Source of the DNA: Anaerolineaceae bacterium UBA5211
GTDB taxonomy: Bacteria > Chloroflexota > Anaerolineae > Anaerolineales > Anaerolineaceae
Direction: 5' to 3'
Assembly: GCA_002412595.1 (NCBI GenBank)
Contig: DHVJ01000064.1
Coordinates: forward strand, 43,688-60,625
Length of the DNA stretch: 16,938 bases
Shown: positions 5,336-11,593 of the stretch, piece after piece
Layout of the letters: every line of letters starts with the position of its first letter
How positions within the stretch are numbered: position 1 is the first letter of the stretch
The notes under the pieces: model-generated
What the model was told of the DNA's origin: nothing
Seen by the model: only the letters and a program-made list of their open reading frames with translations
Databases searched by the model: none
Made by a program: the position numbers and the translations under genes

Positions 5336-7006
5336 TTACTCTGATTTATCATATTTATCAGCCTGACGCTCACCCTCTGGATGTTCGCGGGAAAATTGCT
5401 GGTAAGTATCCATCCAATCCAGCATCTGGCGCTGCTGTTCAACCAGGTTGGCGCGCTTTTCGATCAAATCGGCCCGCTCCAAATAAGCAAACAGGGTCTG
5501 TTGGATTTCCAGCGGGTGATAGACATTATCAAAGGTAAAATCTTCATTGCCCACCTTGACAAAAACCGTTCCAAAATTGAATAACAAACCCGGAATGCCT
5601 ACGCGCTGGTAGCGGATAGACTGAATGTTCTCCAAAGGTGCCGTGCGCCGGTCCTCCGTGCCCAGGGGTTTGCGGTAAACGTCAATCAATTGGTCGGGGG
5701 TGATAATATATTGATCGTTGCGCCAATCCAAATACTGGTAAAGCCACCACATTAGCGCAGCAATTACCAGCAGTATCATTAAACTGAAGATAAATTGGCT
5801 GTCCAGCAATCGCGAACCGATTGAAGTCATATAGACCAGCAGCAGGATCAGACTGGTTAGGATGAAAAACGGAAAGATGGTTTTGCGAAACAGGAACAGC
5901 CAGTGCGTGCGGTAAATTACCGTGTCTCCCCGGGTATGTTTCAATCCCAACAAGCGCTGCAAAAAACTGGTGGATTGGATAGGGCTTTCTGTTCCAGAGT
6001 GTGTTTTCTCATTCATATCGAAAACACCTTCATCGGCATCCCCCATGCGTTTATTCAGATATTCGGCAAAACCTCTCTTTTCTTCCCTGCGTTTACTGGT
6101 GCGGCTCTTTTCAATCAGGTAATCCAGATAAGCCCGTGTCTGATCCACATGCGGTACATTTTTTAGCCGCAGCGATCCTGTGAACGTTTTGATGAACAAA
6201 TCGCCGAAACCGTATTGCCTGCCCAGAAAGCTGGCCCGGCTGGAAAGACTGACGATCATATCCATGGGTGTTTCTTCACGACCTTCATAAAGGAATACAC
6301 CCTGTTCCTGATTGATCACTCGGCGGTCTGTGAAAATGTACAGATCGTTGGACCATTCCAGAAAATTCCACCAAAACCAAAGTGTATAAACTAAGGCTAT
6401 GGCAGCCGTCAGCCAGCGAGCAGTGCCCGCGGCAATCAACCCGCTGGATTGCAAGAGGTAAATTCCACCTCCGACTAATAAAGTCAGGAGCAATAGCAAG
6501 ACTATTTTTGTTACTAAATATAGGCGATGCGGTTGACCGATATAGTAAACTGCTTCCGGTCCAAAATCCAAACGGGAATTGCGCTTGATCATTAATTCAT
6601 AATATTCAGCAACAAATTGAAAATCAGCGCGCAACTCCGTATTTCCCTGTAGGAATCTGGCTAAAACGGGCATACTGATGCGTATCAACAGTGTATCGTC
6701 CAGCGCCCGTACACTGGTTTGGCGCAGCTGCCTTCGGGTTAGAATATCTTCCCCCAGCAAATCTCCCGGATAAAGGTGATTCTTTTTTGTCAGCGTTTGG
6801 TGCTCTTCTTTGAGAACCTCTACTTCACCTTCAAACAAGATATACAGGTACTTTGCGTTGGCTCCTTCCATGTAAACCATATCCCCCGACTTGAAGAAAA
6901 CCACCTCAGTTTTATCAGCCAAAATGGATAATTGCTCTGGTTCTGCCCGGTTAAACGGGTAAACAGACCGCAGCATTTTGAGCAAATTATCGCGATTGAC
7001 AATCAT
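5336..7006 (-). CDS. Membrane protein with cyclic-nucleotide-binding domain and two bacterial PH (bPH2/DUF304-like) modules
   Basis: Function unknown; probably a membrane-associated sensor or scaffold. Residues about 8-130 form a CRP-like cyclic-nucleotide-binding domain; the cassette GDLLGED...LRQTSVRAL (81-102) keeps the Gly-Glu and an Arg before Thr-Ser where cNMP phosphate is normally held. Two near-parallel modules follow. Each has a pair of hydrophobic helices (about 163-185/197-217 and 374-396/403-425) and then a PH-like segment, opening EWSNDLYIFTDRRVI (217-231) and DWRNDQYIITPDQLI (427-441). A charged linker (about 300-360) joins them, and a hydrophilic tail ends the protein. No DNA-binding HTH is seen. 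The ATG at 7006 has no ribosome-binding site; a TATACT 6 bases upstream suggests a leaderless mRNA. It heads a run with def and recF. Confidence 0.85.
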   Translation of the reverse strand: MIVNRDNLLKMLRSVYPFNRAEPEQLSILADKTEVVFFKSGDMVYMEGANAKYLYILFEGEVEVLKEEHQTLTKKNHLYPGDLLGEDILTRRQLRQTSVRALDDTLLIRISMPVLARFLQGNTELRADFQFVAEYYELMIKRNSRLDFGPEAVYYIGQPHRLYLVTKIVLLLLLTLLVGGGIYLLQSSGLIAAGTARWLTAAIALVYTLWFWWNFLEWSNDLYIFTDRRVINQEQGVFLYEGREETPMDMIVSLSSRASFLGRQYGFGDLFIKTFTGSLRLKNVPHVDQTRAYLDYLIEKSRTSKRREEKRGFAEYLNKRMGDADEGVFDMNEKTHSGTESPIQSTSFLQRLLGLKHTRGDTVIYRTHWLFLFRKTIFPFFILTSLILLLVYMTSIGSRLLDSQFIFSLMILLVIAALMWWLYQYLDWRNDQYIITPDQLIDVYRKPLGTEDRRTAPLENIQSIRYQRVGIPGLLFNFGTVFVKVGNEDFTFDNVYHPLEIQQTLFAYLERADLIEKRANLVEQQRQMLDWMDTYQQFSREHPEGERQADKYDKSE

Positions 7007-7012
7007 GGATTA

Positions 7013-7018
7013 AGTATA
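7013..7018 (-). promoter_or_regulatory. -10 element for a leaderless transcript of the CNBD/PH membrane protein
   Basis: TATACT on the minus strand ends 6 bases before the ATG at 7006, so initiation would fall at or beside the start codon. No Shine-Dalgarno sequence lies in the gap and no clear -35 hexamer is found at normal spacing. Confidence 0.5.
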
Positions 7019-7064
7019 ACTTATCCGTTTTTAATCGGGTGATACAATACAAAGTTGCACCTTC

Positions 7065-7073
7065 TGGTAGAAT
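7065..7073 (+). promoter_or_regulatory. Extended -10 promoter of the serine hydrolase gene
   Basis: TGGTAGAAT matches the extended -10 pattern (TGnTAnnnT) 31 bases before the TTG start codon. This would give a leader of about 25 bases that includes AAGGAG. The -35 region is unconvincing. Confidence 0.5.
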
Positions 7074-7104
7074 TGTTGCGCTTGATCATTAAGGAGTCTC
7101 CTGT

Positions 7105-8586
7105 TTGAAAATCAACAGATTTAATTTAATTCGTTGGATCGCCATTATCCTGATCGTTGTATCCGCTGTTTTATTGGTATTCCAGCTGATCCAATTCAGC
7201 CGTTTACGTGCTGGTTTTCCGGCCGGAACCACCATTGGCGGTATCGCCGTGGGAGGTTTGGAGCAAGAAGAGGCCGCCAACCGCATTCAGCAGGCCTACA
7301 ATACGTCCATTGACCTGGTCTATAAAGATCAGCACATCCACGTTAAACCTACCCAAATCGGCTTTGACCTGGATGTGGAGTCCATGGTCGCTGCCGCGGA
7401 TCAACAACGCGTGGAACTGCCCTTCTGGTCATCCTTCTGGGATTATTTATGGAGCAAGGAACCGGAACCAACTGGAACACCCCTGGTCGCTACTATTGAC
7501 GAAAATCGCCTGCGGCTTTATCTGATGGACGAAATCGCTTCGCGCTATGACGAAATTCCCGAATCCTCCCAGCCCGTGGCCGGCACCATCAACTTCCAGT
7601 ATGGCAAGCCCGGATCCGTCATGGATGTTGAAAAATCTCTGCCGATCGTGGAAGAGGCGTTAAAATCGCCTACCGACCGGGTCGCACAGCTCATTATCAA
7701 TGAAGTTGACCCGCCGCGCCCATCCCTGCAAAACCTGGAAATCCTGATCAAACAAATTCTCGACCAGGCAAACTTTGACGGATTAACCGAGGTATATATC
7801 CTCGATCTGGAAAATCGCGAAGAAATTAATTTTGCGTATGAACAAGGTCAAGAATATGACCCCGGTATCGCTTTCACAGCCGCCAGTACCATTAAAATTC
7901 CCATCATGATGGCTTCATTCAAAGCATTAAGCGAACCCACCCCGCAGGGCGCGGTCAACCTGCTGGAACAAATGATTGAGCTATCTGAAAATCCACCGGC
8001 AGACTCACTGATGGAAACTTATCTGGATGCCACCCTGGGGCCGATTGTTGTCACGGACGACCTTGAAGACCTGGGATTGGAAAACACTTTCCTGGCTGGG
8101 CAGTTCTATACCGGTGCCCCGCTGCTGCGGCGCTATTTGACACAAGCCAACCAACGTCTGGATTATGACACTGAACCGGATGAATACAACCAGACCACCA
8201 CAGCCGACATGGGTATGCTGCTGGATGACATTTATCAATGCGCCCAGACCGGCGGTGGTTCTTTCGCAGCGGTCTTTCCGGGACAAATCTCCCAATCAGA
8301 ATGCCAATCGATGATCACTTACCTGACCCAAAATAAAATAGCCATGCTGCTGCAGGCTGGCCTGCCGGACGGCACCCAGTTCGCCCATAAGCATGGTTGG
8401 GTGGTTGAAACGAACGATGGGGTCATCCATTCCATGATCGACGCCGGTATTGTCTTCTCCCCGGGCGGCAATTATGTCATGGTCGTGGCCATGTACCAGC
8501 CCACTCAATTGATCTTCGATATCGCCAATGTGCTTTTCGCGCGGATCTCCTCGGCGACTTATAATTACTTCAATATTCCTTCTTGA
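7105..8586 (+). CDS. Membrane-anchored class A beta-lactamase-like serine hydrolase with N-terminal peptidoglycan-binding-like domain
   Basis: Probably acts outside the membrane on cell-wall peptides or related amides; resistance to beta-lactams cannot be inferred. The 493-residue protein starts with TTG, 8 bases after AAGGAG. A signal anchor covers residues about 9-29. A region resembling the YoaR/VanW-type putative peptidoglycan-binding domain follows (about 38-145, with AGTTIGGIAVGGLEQEEAANR). The C-terminal half has the Ser-X-X-Lys motif STIK (Ser261, Lys264), a Ser-X-Asn triad SEN (294-296) in LSENPPADSL, and KHG (429-431) in the place of KTG/KSG. A glutamate matching Glu166 of true class A enzymes could not be assigned. 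The gene ends before a strong bidirectional terminator and is convergent with the MFS gene. Confidence 0.85.
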   Translation: MKINRFNLIRWIAIILIVVSAVLLVFQLIQFSRLRAGFPAGTTIGGIAVGGLEQEEAANRIQQAYNTSIDLVYKDQHIHVKPTQIGFDLDVESMVAAADQQRVELPFWSSFWDYLWSKEPEPTGTPLVATIDENRLRLYLMDEIASRYDEIPESSQPVAGTINFQYGKPGSVMDVEKSLPIVEEALKSPTDRVAQLIINEVDPPRPSLQNLEILIKQILDQANFDGLTEVYILDLENREEINFAYEQGQEYDPGIAFTAASTIKIPIMMASFKALSEPTPQGAVNLLEQMIELSENPPADSLMETYLDATLGPIVVTDDLEDLGLENTFLAGQFYTGAPLLRRYLTQANQRLDYDTEPDEYNQTTTADMGMLLDDIYQCAQTGGGSFAAVFPGQISQSECQSMITYLTQNKIAMLLQAGLPDGTQFAHKHGWVVETNDGVIHSMIDAGIVFSPGGNYVMVVAMYQPTQLIFDIANVLFARISSATYNYFNIPS

Positions 8587-8611
8587 TTAACAGGACTGGT
8601 TAAATAAAAAA

Positions 8612-8633
8612 CACGGATTAGATTAACTCCGTG
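8612..8633 (-). terminator. Intrinsic terminator, minus strand (second in tandem after the MFS gene)
   Basis: On the minus strand CACGGA, a 10-base loop and TCCGTG form a 6-bp hairpin followed directly by TTTTTTATTT. It lies beyond the larger terminator at 8670-8699 for transcription from the MFS side and backs it up before the serine hydrolase gene is reached in antisense. Confidence 0.65.
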
Positions 8634-8669
8634 AGCGGTTCTTCTATAAATACCATAAATATAAATAAA

Positions 8670-8703
8670 AGAAGGCTGGGATGTATATTCCAGCCTTCTT
8701 TTG
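8670..8703. terminator. Bidirectional intrinsic terminator between convergent genes
   Basis: AGAAGGCTGG (8670-8679) and CCAGCCTTCT (8690-8699) form a perfect 10-bp stem around a 10-base loop. The plus strand continues TTTTGTTT; the minus strand continues TTTTATTTAT. It can therefore stop transcription of the serine hydrolase gene (plus) and of the map-MFS unit (minus). Confidence 0.92.
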
Positions 8704-8735
8704 TTTATCAGTGAATTATATTATTTCACAATCAA

Positions 8736-9911
8736 TCAACATTCCTGACCAGGTTTGAAGATGGTGTTGATCAACGGCCAGGCGGCCAGGTTCAAAACCG
8801 CCAGGATCAGGAAGGTCACGTTGTATCCCACAGAGTCTGCCAGTACACCGGTTAAACCCAGCCCAATGCCGGTGCCAATATTGGCAATCGCCATCAGGAT
8901 GGAGAACATGGTTGCAGCAATACGCCCGTCGGTTACATGCATGGACATGGCCATAAAAACCGTCTCGTAGAACCCGAAAGCTAAGCCAAAGGTAAAGACC
9001 AGCACCCAGGCCATCCAGGGTGCAATAATGGCCGCCAACAATCCAATGGCGAATACTGAAACGACCAATGCGATTTGCACCGACCGTTTCTGTCCAATTC
9101 TCTCGGTCATCTTGCCGCCTGCCAGGCTGCCGATAACCGTCCCCAAACCCAATACGGTTGAAATGAAACCAGCCGTGGCATAGTTGATGCCAAAATGGGC
9201 TGAAAGGGAAGGATTCACAATTTGGTTGGCACCATAGATGATCAATGAATATAGGGCGCCTAACACAGCCAGCGCGATCACGTTGGGATTCTTGAAGCAG
9301 CTGAAAGCACTCCAATCAAAGATGCGGTCGGAAGCTTTTTTCCCTTCTTTAGTGACCAATACCAGAGGTAAAGGAAGCAAGGTAGCGGCAGCCAGGAAAT
9401 AGAATCCGAAAGTCCAGGAAGTTTTATAAACAAGGACGCCCAGTACAGCCGACACGATCACCATGCCAACCGCACGTCCGCCCACCATAAAACTCTGAAT
9501 AATGCCCTCTTCTTCCACCGGCGTAGTATCCAGTGCCAATCCATCCGTGCAGGTATCATAGAGCGCCATTCCGCTCATCATGACAAAAGCCAGCACGGCA
9601 TACGCCATGAAATTTTCTGCCGGATTAATGGTGGGTACAATGATCAAACACACTGCCTGGATAATCAGGCCTAAAATAATATAGGGTTTGCGGTGTCCCA
9701 GTCCGAATAAATTAACCTTGTCGCTCAACATACCCAAAAATATCTTGAGAATGAAGGGGATCATGGCAATCGTACCGATAATGCCAATCTGGCTCATGTC
9801 CAACCCGAATGATTGCAGATAAAGTGCGTTGAGAGCCGTAAAAAAACTCATGATCGAACCTTGCGCAAAGTACAGCATTGCAAACATGGCGTAGCGGCGT
9901 GTTTTTTCCAT
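8736..9911 (-). CDS. MFS transporter, AmpG/PAT-like
   Basis: Inner-membrane secondary transporter with about 12 hydrophobic helices in 391 residues; substrate unknown. MFS motif A variants occur after TM2 (GMLSDKVNLFGLGHRKP, 60-76) and after TM8 (GGKMTERIGQKRS, 265-277), which is the two-fold repeat of the superfamily. The stretch YDTCTDGLALDTTPVEEEG followed by GGRAVGM (118-150) resembles the D...D.....LP.EERG...R.GM pattern of AmpG-type (peptide-acetyl-CoA transporter family) carriers. That sub-assignment is tentative. The ATG at 9911 is preceded by GGGAGG 4 bases upstream. It follows map by 26 bases on the same strand, so the two are probably cotranscribed, and it ends at two terminators. 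Confidence 0.85.
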   Translation of the reverse strand: MEKTRRYAMFAMLYFAQGSIMSFFTALNALYLQSFGLDMSQIGIIGTIAMIPFILKIFLGMLSDKVNLFGLGHRKPYIILGLIIQAVCLIIVPTINPAENFMAYAVLAFVMMSGMALYDTCTDGLALDTTPVEEEGIIQSFMVGGRAVGMVIVSAVLGVLVYKTSWTFGFYFLAAATLLPLPLVLVTKEGKKASDRIFDWSAFSCFKNPNVIALAVLGALYSLIIYGANQIVNPSLSAHFGINYATAGFISTVLGLGTVIGSLAGGKMTERIGQKRSVQIALVVSVFAIGLLAAIIAPWMAWVLVFTFGLAFGFYETVFMAMSMHVTDGRIAATMFSILMAIANIGTGIGLGLTGVLADSVGYNVTFLILAVLNLAAWPLINTIFKPGQEC

Positions 9912-9937
9912 TGTTCCTCCCGATGATCGTGCTAGTT

Positions 9938-10702
9938 TTATGGTAATGAAAGAATGTCCGGTCCGTTCTTGGTAATGACTATCGTATGTTCAAATTGCGC
10001 GGATAACGTTCCATCCGCGGTTTCCACTGTCCATTGATCTTTCAATATGTGGGTATCAGGTTTTCCGATATTGATCATGGGTTCAATATTGAGCACCATG
10101 CCTTCGCGCATAATGGCCCCACGACTGGCCGGCCCGATATGAGGCACAAAGGGATCTTCCCACAGTTCGCGCCCGATGCCATGTCCGCCGTACTCCCGTA
10201 CAACTGAATAGCCTTTGCTTTCAGCAAACTCTTGGATGGTCGCACCTATCACGCCAATGCGGTTGCCCGCCAGGGAAACGTCAATACCTTTCTGCAATGA
10301 CTGGCGCGCAGTTTCGACCAGTTGATGGACCTCCGGCTTCACCTTGCCAATTTCAAATGTACGGCAGGCATCCCCGCACCAGCCTTTATAGCGCAAACCA
10401 ATATCGATGCCAACAATATCCCCTTCTTTTAATTCTCGCTGATCCGGCATGCCGTGACAAATTTCCTGATTAACCGAAGCACAGATCACGCCCGGGAATG
10501 GCCGCTGGTAAGGCACCTGCCGAATTCCTTTATATAGCGTTTCCGCTCCATGTTTTAGAATAAATTTTTCCGCGACCCGATCCACATCGCGCAGCACAAC
10601 CCCCGGCTTGATCATGGACTCAATTTCCAAAAAGGTTTGAGCCACAATGCGGCCGGCTGCACGTAATCCTTCAACTTCATGCTCAGTTTTTAATTCAATC
10701 AA
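9938..10702 (-). CDS. map: Methionine aminopeptidase, type I
   Basis: Cytosolic dinuclear metalloprotease (M24A) that removes the initiator Met after deformylation. With the TTG start at 10702 the protein has 254 residues. All five metal ligands are in place: Asp100 (VGIDIG), Asp111 (GDACRTF), His174 (GGHGIG), Glu207 (NIEP) and Glu238 (FEHT). The substrate-binding His83 is in CHGMPD. GDAC replaces the more usual GDTS. The TTG was chosen because AAAGGAG ends 6 bases upstream and MIELKTEHEVEGLRAAG matches family N-termini. An in-frame ATG at 10720 would begin upstream of that ribosome-binding site and code through it. It is followed by the MFS gene. Confidence 0.94.
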   Translation of the reverse strand: MIELKTEHEVEGLRAAGRIVAQTFLEIESMIKPGVVLRDVDRVAEKFILKHGAETLYKGIRQVPYQRPFPGVICASVNQEICHGMPDQRELKEGDIVGIDIGLRYKGWCGDACRTFEIGKVKPEVHQLVETARQSLQKGIDVSLAGNRIGVIGATIQEFAESKGYSVVREYGGHGIGRELWEDPFVPHIGPASRGAIMREGMVLNIEPMINIGKPDTHILKDQWTVETADGTLSAQFEHTIVITKNGPDILSLP

Positions 10703-10742
10703 AATAATCTCCTTTGTCATTATCCAAAGAACATATTTGTTA

Positions 10743-10748
10743 ATTATA
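10743..10748 (-). promoter_or_regulatory. Possible -10 element of the map promoter
   Basis: TATAAT on the minus strand lies 40 bases before the map TTG start in a very AT-rich divergent intergenic region. A second TATAAT (10787-10782) lies further upstream. Neither has a good -35 hexamer at 16-18 bases, so the choice between them is open. Confidence 0.35.
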
Positions 10749-10759
10749 TTGTGTAAAAC

Positions 10760-10773
10760 TAACAAGCTTATTA
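10760..10773. other. Near-palindrome in the map/dtxR divergent intergenic region
   Basis: TAACAAGCTTATTA is symmetric except for one base pair (TAA-C/T-AAGCTT). On the minus strand the flanking sequence reads TTAGGTTA (10779-10772), which matches one half of the DtxR/IdeR consensus. It could be an operator for the adjacent DtxR-type regulator, but a match this short can arise by chance in AT-rich DNA. Confidence 0.3.
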
Positions 10774-10865
10774 ACCTAACAATTATACTATTTACCAAAT
10801 TTCCACATCCAAAAGGTTTTGCTATTAATGGGCTAATTTCGATAGTAATTCTCGAAAAATGCTCA

Positions 10866-10900
10866 TATAATTGGTACCGTACTGGTATTAGTACATACTA
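10866..10900 (+). promoter_or_regulatory. Promoter and palindromic putative operator of the DtxR-family gene
   Basis: Two promoter readings fit. One is TATAAT (10866-10871) with a poor -35. The other is TTGGTA (10871-10876), 17 bases, CATACT (10894-10899). Two overlapping inverted repeats cover the same DNA: GTACT-6-AGTAC (10879-10894) and TAGTA-CA-TACTA (10889-10900). Palindromes between and over the hexamers, directly upstream of a regulator gene, suggest autoregulation. Operator identity is inference. Confidence 0.5.
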
Positions 10901-10909
10901 AAGGGAAGA

Positions 10910-11581
10910 ATGGCTGAACGAACTCCTAGTCCTACAATTGAAGATTATCTGGGAATTATCTTCACGCTGGAACGCGACGGCGAAGAAGTCATTGGCGCTC
11001 GATTATCCGAACTGCTGGAAGTCTCCGCCCCAACCGTCACCGTCACGCTGCGACGTATGGTCCGAGATGGTTGGATCACAATGACTCCCGGTAAAAAGAT
11101 TCAGTTAACACCGGGGGGCGTGGAAGCCGCCAAAGCAGTCATCCGGCGTCACATGTTGACCGAATGGATGCTAGCGAAAATCCTCAACCTGCCCTGGTCC
11201 AAAGTGCATGAAGAGGCTCACAAAATCGAGCATTCCATTTCCAGCGAGGTGGAGTTGAGCTTGATTGATAAACTGGATGATCCGGCACAATGCCCCCACG
11301 GCAACCCCATGCCCGGGCAGGAATCCATTTCTTCAAATTGGAAACCGCTGGACGAATGTATCGCAGGTGATAAGATTATCATTGAGCGTATCCATGAATT
11401 TCTCGAAGAGGATCCGGTCTTGATGGATTTTCTGGAATCCAACCAGATCCTTCCAGGTAAACAGGCACAGATCAGTGAAATACTGCCTTTCAACAAGACC
11501 ATCACCCTGAAAAACGACGCCGGTGTGGTCACTCTGGGGTTGGACATCGCTAAAAGTATTTATATTGAGAAACAACAATAA
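10910..11581 (+). CDS. DtxR/MntR-family metal-dependent transcriptional regulator
   Basis: Homodimeric DNA-binding protein that usually represses genes when bound to Fe2+ or Mn2+. The 223 residues contain an N-terminal winged helix-turn-helix (about 10-70), the dimerisation and metal-binding domain (about 75-145, with family-typical CPHGNPMP at 128-135) and a C-terminal SH3/FeoA-like domain (about 150-220). By alignment in memory with DtxR and B. subtilis MntR, the metal site appears to be Asp12 (as in MntR Asp8), His81, His104 (Cys102 in DtxR, Glu99 in MntR), Glu107 and His108; His100 matches DtxR His98. Gly15 replaces MntR Glu11. This mixed set leaves the metal uncertain. ATG at 10910 follows AAAGGG closely. 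metE starts 12 bases downstream. Confidence 0.92.
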   Translation: MAERTPSPTIEDYLGIIFTLERDGEEVIGARLSELLEVSAPTVTVTLRRMVRDGWITMTPGKKIQLTPGGVEAAKAVIRRHMLTEWMLAKILNLPWSKVHEEAHKIEHSISSEVELSLIDKLDDPAQCPHGNPMPGQESISSNWKPLDECIAGDKIIIERIHEFLEEDPVLMDFLESNQILPGKQAQISEILPFNKTITLKNDAGVVTLGLDIAKSIYIEKQQ

Positions 11582-11593
11582 GCAGGAGACCCT

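Noticed and set aside
8716..9315. Minus-strand open frame of 199 codons within the MFS gene
   Set aside because: It is a shifted frame inside the MFS transporter, whose own frame shows the motif A repeats and regular hydrophobic helices and has a strong ribosome-binding site.
10703..10798. Upstream extension of map to 286 residues
   Set aside because: The extra residues lie in AT-rich intergenic DNA with no similarity to MetAP N-termini, and the ribosome-binding site fits the TTG at 10702.
11582..11593. Possible SAM (S-box) or cobalamin riboswitch before metE
   Set aside because: Only 12 bases separate the regulator stop codon from the metE start, and no such aptamer is recognisable upstream of the regulator gene either.
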